Positions 7,901-15,309 of a stretch of DNA of 25,658 nt are shown one piece after another; the stretch's first letter is position 1; every line of letters starts with the position of its first letter. The stretch is from a virus: the IMG/VR virus record IMGVR_UViG_3300017714_000144, positions 1-25,658 of that record; one strand, given 5' to 3'. Position numbers and translations under genes: made by a program. The notes beneath the pieces were generated by a model. It had not been told where the DNA came from and made no database searches. It saw nothing but the letters and a program-made list of their open reading frames with translations.

Positions 7901-10900
7901 GTGGTACCAGATGTACCACTTGTAGCACTAGATTCACTTTCACCAGCTTCACCTGCTGAACCTGTTGTTCCTGAAGAACCACTAGTTCCTGATGTTTTAC
8001 TTAAATTACTTGCTCCAGCATCTCCTGCTGAACCTGTTGTACCTGATGAACCTGAAGTACCAGATGTTTTACTTTCACCACCTTGACCAGCATTACCATT
8101 TGAACCTGTAGTACCACTTGTACCTGAAGTATTACTTAATGCACTTTGTCCTCCATCTCCAGCAGTACCATTTGAACCTGTTGTTCCTGATGATCCTGAT
8201 GTAGCTGAAATACCTGAAGTACCTGATTCACCACTTGTACCTGAACCTGCTCCTGTACCGCTTGAACCTGTAGTACCACTTGTACCTGCAGTACCTGAAG
8301 TACTACTTAAATTACTAGCACCTGCTTCACCTGCTGAACCTGTTGTACCACTTGAACCAGAAGTTCCTGATGTTTTACTTTCACCACCTTGACCAGCATT
8401 ACCATTTGAACCTGTAGTACCACTTGTACCTGAGGTAGCACTTAAAGCACTTGCTCCAGCATCTCCTGCTGAACCAGTTGTTCCTGATGAACCTGAAGTA
8501 CCTGAAGTTTGGCTTAAATTACTTTCACCTGCTTCACCTGCTGAACCAGTTGTACCTGATGATCCACTAGTCCCACTAGTAGCACTTAAATTACTTGCTC
8601 CAGCATCTCCTGCTGAACCTGTAGTACCTGAAGTACCACTTGTACCACTTGTTTTACTTAATGCACTAGCACCTGCTTCACCTGCTGAACCTGTTGTACC
8701 TGATGATCCTGAAGTTCCTGATGTTTTACTTAAACTACTTTCCCCAGATGTACCATCAACACCACTTGTACCTGAACTTCCTGTTGATCCAGAAGTACCT
8801 GATGTTTTACTTTCCCCACTTGTACCTGCTACACCATCAGCTCCTTGTGAACCTGAAGTACCTGAAGAACCTGATGTTGCTGAGATACCTGAAGTGCCAC
8901 TAGCACCTGAAGTACCAGAACCAGCTCCAGTTCCTGAAGAACCTGTTGTACCACTTGATCCTGCTGTTCCTGATGTATTACTTATATTACTTTCACCAGC
9001 TGCACCTGCTGAACCAGTTGTACCTGAAGAACCACTAGTTCCTGATGTTTGACTTAAATTACTAGCACCTGCTTCACCTACACTACCTGTTGTTCCTGAT
9101 GTGCCTGATGTACCCGATGTTTTACTATCACCACTTTCTCCAGCTTCACCTGCTGAACCTGTTGTACCACTTGAACCAGAAGTACCTGAAGTCATACTTT
9201 GGTTACTTGCTCCATGTGATCCTGCAGTTCCTGTAGATCCAGATGTACCTGAAGTACCAGATGTTTTACTATTACCACCTTGACCAGCTTCACCATTTGA
9301 ACCTGTTGTTCCTGATGAACCACTAGTTCCACTAGTAGCACTTAAATTACTTGCTCCTGCTTCACCTGCTGAACCCGTAGTACCTGAAGAACCTGATGTT
9401 CCTGATGTTTTACTATCACCACCTTGACCAGCTTCACCATTTGAACCTGTTGTTCCTGATGAACCTGAAGTACCTGAAGTAGTACTTTCACCACCTTGAC
9501 CTGCAATTCCTGAACTACCTGTTGAACCAGAAGTTCCTGAAGTACTGCTTAATGCACTTTGACCTCCATCTCCAGCAGTACCATTTGAACCGCTTGTACC
9601 TGATGTGCCTGATGTATTACTTTCTTCACTTGAACCTGCATCACCTGATGATCCAGTTGTACCACTTGAACCAGAAGTTCCTGAAGTAGCACTATTACCT
9701 CCTACTCCTCCAGCTCCTTGTGAACCTGAAGAACCTGAAGAACCTGAAGTAGCACTTATACCTGAAGTACCTGATTCACCACTTGTACCTGCTCCTGCAC
9801 CCGTTCCTGAAGAACCTGTTGTACCACTTGAACCTGCAGTACCTGATGTTTTACTTTCTCCACTTTGACCAGCTTCACCTGCTGAGCCTGTAGTACCTGA
9901 TGAACCGCTTGTGCCTGAAGTAGCACTTAATTCACTTTCACCTGCAGCTCCCGTTGATCCTGTTGTACCTGAAGAGCCTGAAGTACCTGATGTTCTACTT
10001 TCACCACCTTGACCTGCTTCTCCATTTGAACCTGTAGTACCTGATGTACCACTTGTATTGCTTAAATTACTTGCTCCAGCATCTCCTGCTGAACCTGTTG
10101 TACCTGAAGTACCTGAAGTACCACTTGTATCACTTATATTACTTTCACCTGCTGTACCAGCATTACCAGTTGTACCTGAACTACCATTTGAACCAGATGT
10201 TCCTGAAGTACCACTTTCACCACTTGTACCTGCTACTCCATCAGCTCCTTGTGAACCTGAAGTACCAGCTGAACCTGAAGTAGCACTTATACCTGAAGTA
10301 CCTGATTCACCACTTGTACCTGCTCCAGCACCTGTTCCTGAAGAACCTGTTGTACCTGAGGAACCAGCAGTACCTGAAGTAGCTGAATTACCACTTTCTC
10401 CAAGACTACCTGCTGTACCTGTAGTACCTGAAGAACCTGATGTTCCTGAGGTAGCACTTTGATTGCTTGCTCCAGCATCTCCTGCTGAACCTGTAGTACC
10501 TGAAGTACCACTTGTACCTGATGTTTGACTTAAATTACTTTCACCTGCAGTTCCTAAAGAACCAGATGAACCTGAGGAGCCACTAGTTCCAGATGTTTTA
10601 CTTTCATTACTTAAACCAGCACTACCTGTTGTACCTGTAGTACCTGAGGTGCCTGATGTGCCTGATGTTTTACTATCTCCACTTGTACCATTTACTCCTG
10701 AACTACCTGATGAACCAGAAGTTCCTGATGAACCTGATGTGCTATCATCACCTGAAGTACCTACAGAACCTGATGTCCCTGAAGTACCTGATGATCCACT
10801 AAACCCACTAAAACCATCTTCACCCGCAGATCCATTAGTACCTGTTGATCCTGAAGTTCCTGAAGTAGCTGAATTACCACTTGAACCATTTGCACCTGAA

Positions 10901-12108
10901 CTACCATTTGAACCTGATGTTGCAGATACACCTGATGTACCACTAGCACCTGAACTACCTGCTCCTGCACCTGTTCCTGAAGAACCTGTTGTACCACTTG
11001 AACCTGCTGATCCTGATGTTTTACTTTCTCCGCTTTGTCCGGCTTCACCTGCTGAACCTGTAGTACCACTTGAACCAGAAGTACCTGATGTATTACTTAA
11101 ATTACCTTGACCTCCATCTCCAGCTGAACCTGTAGTACCGCTTGTACCTGATGTACCTGATGTACCACTTTCTTCACTTTCTCCTCCATTACCTGAAGAA
11201 CCAGCAGTTCCTGTTGTTCCTGAAGAACCACTAGTTCCACTAGTAGCACTTAAATTACTTTCACCTGCTGCGCCTACTGAACCTGTTGTACCACTTGATC
11301 CTGCAGTACCACTTGTACCACCTTGACCAGCTTGACCTGCTGAACCTGAACTACCAGATGAACCTGAACTACCTGATGTATCACTTCCACCACTTGAACC
11401 TACAGTACCTGTTGTTCCGGATTCACCAGATGTACCTGATTGACCATTTGAACCATTTTCTCCTGAAGTACCTGAAGTACCAGCAGAACCTGAAGATCCT
11501 GATTGACCTGCATCTCCAGTACTACCTGATGAACCTGATGTTCCTGAAGTAGCACTTTGGTTGCTTCCTCCTGCTTCACCTGCTGAACCTGTAGTACCTG
11601 AAGAACCACTAGTTCCTGATGTTTTACTTTCTCCTGCTTGTCCTACTTCACCAGATGAACCTGAACTACCAGATGAACCTGATGAACTTGCTAAAGCTGA
11701 TTCACCTGATGATCCTCCAGTTCCAGATGAACCAGAAGCTCCACCACTTGTACCTGATGTACCAGTTGTTCCTGAAAATCCACTTGAACCTGATGATCCA
11801 TTTGATCCACTTAATCCTGAAGTACCTGCTTGACCTGAAGAGCCAATATTACCTGAAGTACCAGCACTACCAGAAGAACCTGATGAACCCGTAGTACCTG
11901 CAGAACCTGATGTTCCTGAAGTACCTGAAGACCCAGATGAGCCTGAAGAGCCTGAAGAGCCTGAAGAGCCTGATCCCCCAGAACTACCAGTAGAACCTGA
12001 GCTACCTGCAGAACCTGAAGAACCAGATTGTCCTGATTCGCCATTATTGCTTCCTTGACCTTGAAATGAAGCTATTGGTACTTGGTCTAAAAATCTTATA
12101 TTGGCCAT
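4948..12108 (-). CDS. Giant collagen-like fibre with C-terminal S74 autoprocessing chaperone (2386 aa)
   Basis: Domains in order: a short N-terminal segment, MANIRFLDQVPIASFQGQG (1-19), probably for docking; about 2,225 residues of Gly-X-Y triplets (19-2243); a non-repetitive stretch with NSPDFLVKTDSATQVSSVSF (about 2251-2270); and a peptidase S74/intramolecular chaperone domain (about 2285-2386). The last contains the hallmark SDRRFK motif (Ser2298, Asp2299, Lys2303), a GVIAQEIEKVLPELV segment and a helical end. In this family the domain trimerises the fibre and then cuts itself off near that Ser, here leaving about 89 residues to be released. The triplets are saturated with Ser, Thr, Ala and Asn and contain no proline. 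A glycine is missing about every 24 residues, often in the form LSKTSG. Three repeat types follow one another (Ala/Glu-rich, Asn-rich, mixed with FTSG hinges). It follows gp15 and is coupled to the LamG-like gene. Confidence 0.9.
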   Translation of the reverse strand: MANIRFLDQVPIASFQGQGSNNGESGQSGSSGSAGSSGSTGSSGGSGSSGSSGSSGSSGSSGTSGTSGSAGTTGSSGSSGSAGTSGNIGSSGQAGTSGLSGSNGSSGSSGFSGTTGTSGTSGGASGSSGTGGSSGESALASSSGSSGSSGSSGEVGQAGESKTSGTSGSSGTTGSAGEAGGSNQSATSGTSGSSGSTGDAGQSGSSGSAGTSGTSGENGSNGQSGTSGESGTTGTVGSSGGSDTSGSSGSSGSSGSAGQAGQGGTSGTAGSSGTTGSVGAAGESNLSATSGTSGSSGTTGTAGSSGNGGESEESGTSGTSGTSGTTGSAGDGGQGNLSNTSGTSGSSGTTGSAGEAGQSGESKTSGSAGSSGTTGSSGTGAGAGSSGASGTSGVSATSGSNGSSGANGSSGNSATSGTSGSTGTNGSAGEDGFSGFSGSSGTSGTSGSVGTSGDDSTSGSSGTSGSSGSSGVNGTSGDSKTSGTSGTSGTTGTTGSAGLSNESKTSGTSGSSGSSGSLGTAGESNLSQTSGTSGTSGTTGSAGDAGASNQSATSGTSGSSGTTGTAGSLGESGNSATSGTAGSSGTTGSSGTGAGAGTSGESGTSGISATSGSAGTSGSQGADGVAGTSGESGTSGTSGSNGSSGTTGNAGTAGESNISDTSGTSGTSGTTGSAGDAGASNLSNTSGTSGTTGSNGEAGQGGESRTSGTSGSSGTTGSTGAAGESELSATSGTSGSSGTTGSAGEAGQSGESKTSGTAGSSGTTGSSGTGAGAGTSGESGTSGISATSGSSGSSGSQGAGGVGGNSATSGTSGSSGTTGSSGDAGSSEESNTSGTSGTSGSNGTAGDGGQSALSSTSGTSGSTGSSGIAGQGGESTTSGTSGSSGTTGSNGEAGQGGDSKTSGTSGSSGTTGSAGEAGASNLSATSGTSGSSGTTGSNGEAGQGGNSKTSGTSGTSGSTGTAGSHGASNQSMTSGTSGSSGTTGSAGEAGESGDSKTSGTSGTSGTTGSVGEAGASNLSQTSGTSGSSGTTGSAGAAGESNISNTSGTAGSSGTTGSSGTGAGSGTSGASGTSGISATSGSSGTSGSQGADGVAGTSGESKTSGTSGSTGSSGTSGVDGTSGESSLSKTSGTSGSSGTTGSAGEAGASALSKTSGTSGTSGTTGSAGDAGASNLSATSGTSGSSGTTGSAGEAGESNLSQTSGTSGSSGTTGSAGDAGASALSATSGTSGTTGSNGNAGQGGESKTSGTSGSSGTTGSAGEAGASNLSSTSGTAGTSGTTGSSGTGAGSGTSGESGTSGISATSGSSGTTGSNGTAGDGGQSALSNTSGTSGTTGSNGNAGQGGESKTSGTSGSSGTTGSAGDAGASNLSKTSGTSGSSGTTGSAGEAGESESSATSGTSGTTGSSGNAGQGGESKTSGTSGTSGSTGNAGVAGESGLSATSGTNGSNGTTGNNGNAGQSGLSKTSGTNGTSGSTGASGNAGQSGLSKTSGTSGTNGSNGNNGNAGQSGVSATSGTNGSNGTTGAAGNAGQSGLSATSGTNGSNGTTGAAGNAGQSGLSKTSGTNGTSGTTGNSGTSGNAGQSGLSKTSGTNGTSGSTGNNGNAGQSGASATSGTNGSNGTTGAAGNAGQSGLSKTSGTNGTSGTTGNSGTSGNAGGSGLSKTSGTNGTSGTTGNNGNAGQSGLSKTSGTNGTNGSTGAAGVAGQSGASKTSGTNGSNGTTGAAGNAGQSGVSKTSGTNGTSGTTGNSGTSGNAGGSGLSKTSGTNGTSGTTGNTGAAGQSGLSKTSGTNGTNGSTGNNGNAGQSGASKTSGTNGSNGTTGAAGNAGQSGLSKTSGTNGTSGTTGNAGGSGLSKTSGTNGTSGTTGNNGNAGQSGASKTSGTNGTNGSTGAAGAAGQSGVSKTSGTNGSNGTTGNAGAAGQSGLSKTSGTNGTSGTTGNSGTSGNAGGSGLSKTSGTNGTSGTTGNAGGSGLSKTSGTNGTSGTTGNNGAAGQSGSGAFTSGTSGTAGTSGVSRTNGTSGKNGTSGTTGATNGTSGQSKTSGTSGTSGNSGTTGVNATSGAANKTSGTSGTSGSNGTTGNKGASGASRTSGTSGTNGTSGNNGVSGSGSFTSGTSGTAGTSGQSKTSGTSGKNGTSGTTGSTAGTSGASKTTGTSGTSGTSGTTGVKGTSGSGSFTSGTSGTSGTNGTAGNHGVNGVSRTSGTSGTNGSSGNAGTNGQSGNNGTSGTTGVAGTSGTSINGTSGISGGAFANSPDFLVKTDSATQVSSVSFVTVNNTTNVMTVSGELRATGDIIAFYSSDRRFKDNVTPITNSLEKLNQIGGYEFDWNNKQSSYTGHDVGVIAQEIEKVLPELVNTRDNGYKAVKYEKLVALLIEAIKELNTKIDNK
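4951..5253 (-). other. Peptidase S74 (ICA) domain region of the giant fibre
   Basis: This segment encodes roughly residues 2286-2386. The SDxRxK motif lies at 5200-5217; its Ser codon (TCA) is complementary to 5215-5217. The downstream part has alternating helix and turn, with GHDVGVIAQEIEKVLPEL and KYEKLVALLIEAIKEL, as in endosialidase and neck-appendage C-terminal chaperones. Both key residues of the Ser-Lys pair are present, so self-cleavage is expected. Confidence 0.85.
5380..12054 (-). repeat. Tandem-repeat tract encoding Gly-X-Y triplets, array 1
   Basis: This 6.7-kb tract is built from 9-nt triplet codes and a higher-order unit of mostly 72 nt (24 residues), sometimes 63 or 81 nt. Three blocks can be told apart. 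About 12054-7790 encodes units like TSGTSGSSGTTGSAGEAG. About 7790-6130 encodes units like TSGTNGTSGTTGNNGNAGQ. About 6130-5380 has units separated by GSG(S/A)FTSG. Units within a block are more alike than between blocks, which suggests growth by local duplication. Confidence 0.9.
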
Positions 12109-12128
12109 TTATAAATCTTTGTATTTGG

Positions 12129-12140
12129 GTATAAATATTA
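12129..12140 (-). promoter_or_regulatory. Candidate late promoter of the giant fibre operon
   Basis: The sense strand reads TAATATTTATAC, 20 nt before the fibre ATG, in the 35-bp gap after gp15. It matches the motif ahead of other units in the window. A related GATTTATAA lies directly against the ATG, which itself has no Shine-Dalgarno sequence. Confidence 0.5.
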
Positions 12141-12143
12141 AAA

Positions 12144-13079
12144 CTAAGATATAGTTGTAGTTCTTTTTTTAGCTTCTTGGTTAGAAACATCAGTAGTTAC
12201 TATTCTACCACCATCATTAGTACCCTCAAAGAATTCTTCATTTTCAATAACTTCCATAGAAAATATTATTTTTGATTTTTCATTAAATTTACTTACAGAA
12301 ACTAGTGATTTTTGTACTACTTCTGGTATTATATATCCGTTTAATTTTATATTAAATGTTGTCTTTACTGATCTTTCTGCCCCTTTAGTAGTTTCTACTA
12401 CATTAGTATAATCATTAATCATTGCCCTAAACTTAAAACGTTCAGGATCTCCCCAATATGAATCAGAAGCATAATTAATTGCTTCAACTATTTTGTTCAT
12501 TTGATCTACATAATATGTAGATATAGCGCAGCTATATGTAATATTTACATAATCAGGATAAACAACAGCTACAAATTGCTTTGTAGGTATTCTATTATTT
12601 AATACGGTAAAATTATCATAAGCATTTTGTCCAGAATATCCTTTTTGGAAAATACCAAAATTATTAGGGTTATTAGAATCTATTTTATTACCTATGCTTC
12701 TTACTTTTTGAATATTATCACGTTTAAACATGATCATAGGGAACATTATTTTACCGTTTTTATCGCGGTATTTACCGTCTTTTTGGAACGATTTCCATCT
12801 TTCCGGTGAACCATATATAATTGGAACTTCAATGCGTTCACCATTTTGAACTACAGAAGGTTGAATTACATTTTTAAAATAATAAATAATGGCTTCATCA
12901 ATATCTTGTATACCAACTGTAAATGGTTTTGTGCTATCTCCCCTCCAAGAAAGTTGTGTACCTCTATTAGGAACAGTAGATAAATTAGGATTACCCATTT
13001 GAGGATCATAAGGTTTTATCAAACTATTTGATATCTCTTTTTGGGATTTTGGGGTTGGTTTATTTTGTTTTTGCGCCAT
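12144..13079 (-). CDS. 15: gp15-like tail terminator / tail sheath stabiliser
   Basis: The 311-aa protein follows the gp14-like gene with a one-base overlap. Several stretches line up, in order, with what I recall of T4 gp15: ERIEVPIIYGSPERWKSFQ (like RVPITYASKEH), a MFPMIMFKRDNI strand (like ILPRINLHL), VNITYSCAISTYYVDQMNKIVEAIN (like IYELSIFTRYEDDMFQIVEQ) and SVKTTFNIKLNGYIIPE (like IEWSLTFEVNGWMYPP). gp15 forms a hexameric ring that caps the finished tail and binds the neck. The N-terminal ~35 residues are polar and Pro/Lys-rich, probably disordered. The gene order gp13-gp14-gp15 is the same as in T4, which supports the call. The last residues (EAKKRTTTIS) are polar as in T4. Confidence 0.75.
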   Translation of the reverse strand: MAQKQNKPTPKSQKEISNSLIKPYDPQMGNPNLSTVPNRGTQLSWRGDSTKPFTVGIQDIDEAIIYYFKNVIQPSVVQNGERIEVPIIYGSPERWKSFQKDGKYRDKNGKIMFPMIMFKRDNIQKVRSIGNKIDSNNPNNFGIFQKGYSGQNAYDNFTVLNNRIPTKQFVAVVYPDYVNITYSCAISTYYVDQMNKIVEAINYASDSYWGDPERFKFRAMINDYTNVVETTKGAERSVKTTFNIKLNGYIIPEVVQKSLVSVSKFNEKSKIIFSMEVIENEEFFEGTNDGGRIVTTDVSNQEAKKRTTTIS

Positions 13080-13627
13080 TATAATCTTTGTAATGTTATT
13101 CCTACTTTATCAGATGGAACATAATGAGTATTACAGATAATTTGTTGATTCCATCCAAATTTATCAAGATCTCCTTCAAATGGGTTTACCATATTAGGAT
13201 AATCTGGGTTTTTACCTACAAAATATCTATTAGCATTTGTATCATCTACCTCAAAATATGATTTATTATATAATATAATATCTCCTGCTTGTGGTACTAA
13301 ATCAGCTCCGTATAATGCAGTATCAACATTAAAATCTTTTGCCTTACCTAATAAATCATCTCTTAAAAATCTAAATTGAATATTCCATTCAAAATCTACC
13401 CCATATTCAGTATCAGGATTAGTTTGGTCTTCTCTTTCTATTAAACAATTTAATAAAACAGGACCCATATAAAATTTAGTCCCAGAAGCTTCACCATAGA
13501 TATTAGTTTTAGTTTCTTCTAATTCAAATTTATAGAAAGCTGCTTGTTGGGAAATTACATTTCCCATCAACTCACGGTTTACAGTTCTAAGTAAACTTAT
13601 GTCTCTTGCAGCTCCAAATAATGCCAT
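13079..13627 (-). CDS. 14: Neck protein gp14-like
   Basis: This 182-aa protein is shorter than T4 gp14 (256 aa) but has the features of the cyanophage-type neck protein: YKFELEETKTNIYGEASG near the start, a middle EYGVDFEWNIQFRFLRDDL, then AGDIILYNKSYFEVDD and a C-terminal NPFEGDLDKFGWNQQIICNTHY. It belongs to the ring that joins the filled head to the tail. It overlaps the gp15-like gene by one base and follows the gp13-like stop by one base, so the three are read from one transcript. The call rests on motif recall and on gene order; the exact length difference to T4 is real. Confidence 0.75.
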   Translation of the reverse strand: MALFGAARDISLLRTVNRELMGNVISQQAAFYKFELEETKTNIYGEASGTKFYMGPVLLNCLIEREDQTNPDTEYGVDFEWNIQFRFLRDDLLGKAKDFNVDTALYGADLVPQAGDIILYNKSYFEVDDTNANRYFVGKNPDYPNMVNPFEGDLDKFGWNQQIICNTHYVPSDKVGITLQRL

Positions 13628-13628
13628 A

Positions 13629-14807
13629 TTATCCTATATAAATTGTAAAGGGTACTCTACCTAATTCTTTTTCTAAAAAGTCAGATTCTTGTGTTCTTCT
13701 TTCTAATAATTTTTCTCTTGAGGTTTCATCAAGATATGCTCTTAATCTATCTATTAGTGCTTCTTTTTCTGCTGTAGCAGCAGTTATTAAATCACTTTGG
13801 TTTAATGTTACATCTGCCCCTGGAATTGGAACTGTACTATATTTACCTCTTACATATCCTAACATTTCTTTACATAATGCTAATGTATATTCAAATATCC
13901 AACTTCTACCTACAGAATTAATATCTGAATATATGGGGTTTACATAAGGTACATCACTAATAACTTTAATTCTTCCATTACCATCAACAAAAGCAGCATC
14001 AGCTTCTTCTGATTTTAAAAGATATTGAATTTTTAATTTAGATTTATAAGTACCCCCAGCTATATTACGTGGGATTGGGAATATTCTTAGTTTATTATTA
14101 TGTACTTCAAACGAAAAATTAGATCTTCTAACTGTATCATTAAATTCAATAGCTTGAACGGTTGCAATAGTATAATTAACAGGCATTAATACAAAATCAA
14201 GTCCTGCAGCTGAGTAGGCTCCAAACCCAAATGTATCTAATCCTGCTGATATATCTCCTCCTGCAGCACCACCACCTGCAAAAGGATCATAATATCTTAC
14301 AATAGCAGGGGTTGCTTCAAAAAATACTCTCATAATTTGAAGATCACCTTTTTTATAATGAGGGATATTTTTATCAGCCCATTCGTTTAGATCGTATTCT
14401 TGTTTTCCTTCTTCTAGGTCAATCATACCATCATACCAATCAACATTTCCTCCTGAACCTGCTTCTACACCATATTGTTCTGAAATAGCAATTATACGTG
14501 CTAAAGTTGGGGTAATGATTTTTTCATTAATATCAACAGTATCATCAGCACCTTCTAAAGAAAGATAATTTTCTCTTACTTTATAAGCATAGATTTCATT
14601 ACCATACACAGTAACAGCTTCTTCAAAAGCGGTATAAAATTGAATATCTTGAAGTTCAATATCTACAATAGGATATCCTAATCTTTGTGCACAAAATTTT
14701 GCTACTTTATCTGCATCTTTTTCAAATTCTAAATCATTATCATAAAACCCAAAAGGTGTTTCTCCTGGGTGGAATGAACTTGATCCTGGCCATATTGGTA
14801 TATTCAT
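13629..14807 (-). CDS. 13: Neck protein gp13-like
   Basis: This 392-aa protein starts MNIPIWPGSSSFHPGETPFG, followed by a stretch typical of gp13 of T4-like marine phages (GFYDNDLEFEKDADKVAKF, then LGYPIVDIELQDIQFYTAFEEAV, residues about 44-66). gp13 works with gp14 to close the head after packaging and to join it to the tail. It is longer than T4 gp13 (309 aa); part of the extra length is a Gly/Ala-rich loop (FAGGGAAGGDISAGLDTFGFG, about 176-196). The C-terminus (about 340-385) is a charged helix. It lies 9 nt after the 150-aa gene and 1 nt before the gp14-like gene. Its position next to gp14- and gp15-like genes is the strongest support. Confidence 0.7.
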   Translation of the reverse strand: MNIPIWPGSSSFHPGETPFGFYDNDLEFEKDADKVAKFCAQRLGYPIVDIELQDIQFYTAFEEAVTVYGNEIYAYKVRENYLSLEGADDTVDINEKIITPTLARIIAISEQYGVEAGSGGNVDWYDGMIDLEEGKQEYDLNEWADKNIPHYKKGDLQIMRVFFEATPAIVRYYDPFAGGGAAGGDISAGLDTFGFGAYSAAGLDFVLMPVNYTIATVQAIEFNDTVRRSNFSFEVHNNKLRIFPIPRNIAGGTYKSKLKIQYLLKSEEADAAFVDGNGRIKVISDVPYVNPIYSDINSVGRSWIFEYTLALCKEMLGYVRGKYSTVPIPGADVTLNQSDLITAATAEKEALIDRLRAYLDETSREKLLERRTQESDFLEKELGRVPFTIYIG

Positions 14808-14816
14808 GATATTTTA

Positions 14817-15269
14817 TTAAGCGTTTACAAGCACGTATTCTACATCTATACTAGCACTAATAGCAAAAACATCAACTGATGTTAAGGCTGAACCTGAAAA
14901 CCCACCATTAAATTGACTACCAGTAGCATTTGCACTTGCCCACATAAGTGAGGAAGTTGGTGTTAAATCTTGGGTCCAATAAGCTCCATCTGAGTTTTCA
15001 AAAGTAACTGCTAAAGATGCTGAATTATCTAAATTAGTAATTCTAGCATATTTTACACTACTTGAAGGAAATAAACCAGCTCCGGGGTTGGGACCATTAA
15101 AGTCTATTAAATTGATAGAAGTTGTTTCAGGACAAGTTACTATTCTTCTATCTACATTAGTTACATCAGCAACTCTATAGAAAGTTTCATTAATAGTTCT
15201 TACATTTTTAATAACGTGCTCTTCTTTTATTTTAACTTGAAAAGTACTAGGTGTTAGTGTAGATGCCAT
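14817..15269 (-). CDS. Putative virion structural protein, beta-rich (150 aa)
   Basis: The protein starts MASTLTPSTFQVKIKEEHVI and looks like an all-beta fold. The middle has SVKYARITNLDNSASLAVTF, and the end has SSLMWASANATGSQFNGGF before a final strand pair ending IDVEYVLVNA. Proteins with this 'LTPSTFQVKI' start and 'ITNLD' strand are, as I recall, found among structural genes of marine T4-like phages, but I know no assigned function. It is the first gene of the unit that continues into gp13, gp14 and gp15, so a neck, decoration or completion role is plausible. The leader is very short: the candidate promoter ends only 9 nt before the ATG. No Shine-Dalgarno sequence is present. Confidence 0.6.
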   Translation of the reverse strand: MASTLTPSTFQVKIKEEHVIKNVRTINETFYRVADVTNVDRRIVTCPETTSINLIDFNGPNPGAGLFPSSSVKYARITNLDNSASLAVTFENSDGAYWTQDLTPTSSLMWASANATGSQFNGGFSGSALTSVDVFAISASIDVEYVLVNA

Positions 15270-15278
15270 GCTTTTTTG

Positions 15279-15292
15279 GTTATAAATATTAG
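15279..15292 (-). promoter_or_regulatory. Candidate late promoter of the neck operon
   Basis: The sense strand reads CTAATATTTATAAC, ending 9 nt before the ATG of the 150-aa gene in the 40-bp gap after phoH. If transcription starts a few bases downstream of the motif, as for T4 late promoters, the mRNA would be nearly leaderless. Confidence 0.5.
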
Positions 15293-15309
15293 AAAGGGTT
15301 GTTTAATTA

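Noticed and set aside
5380-12054. Regular repeats of about 72 nt as a CRISPR array
   Set aside because: The repeats have no unique spacers, are multiples of three and encode a continuous protein.
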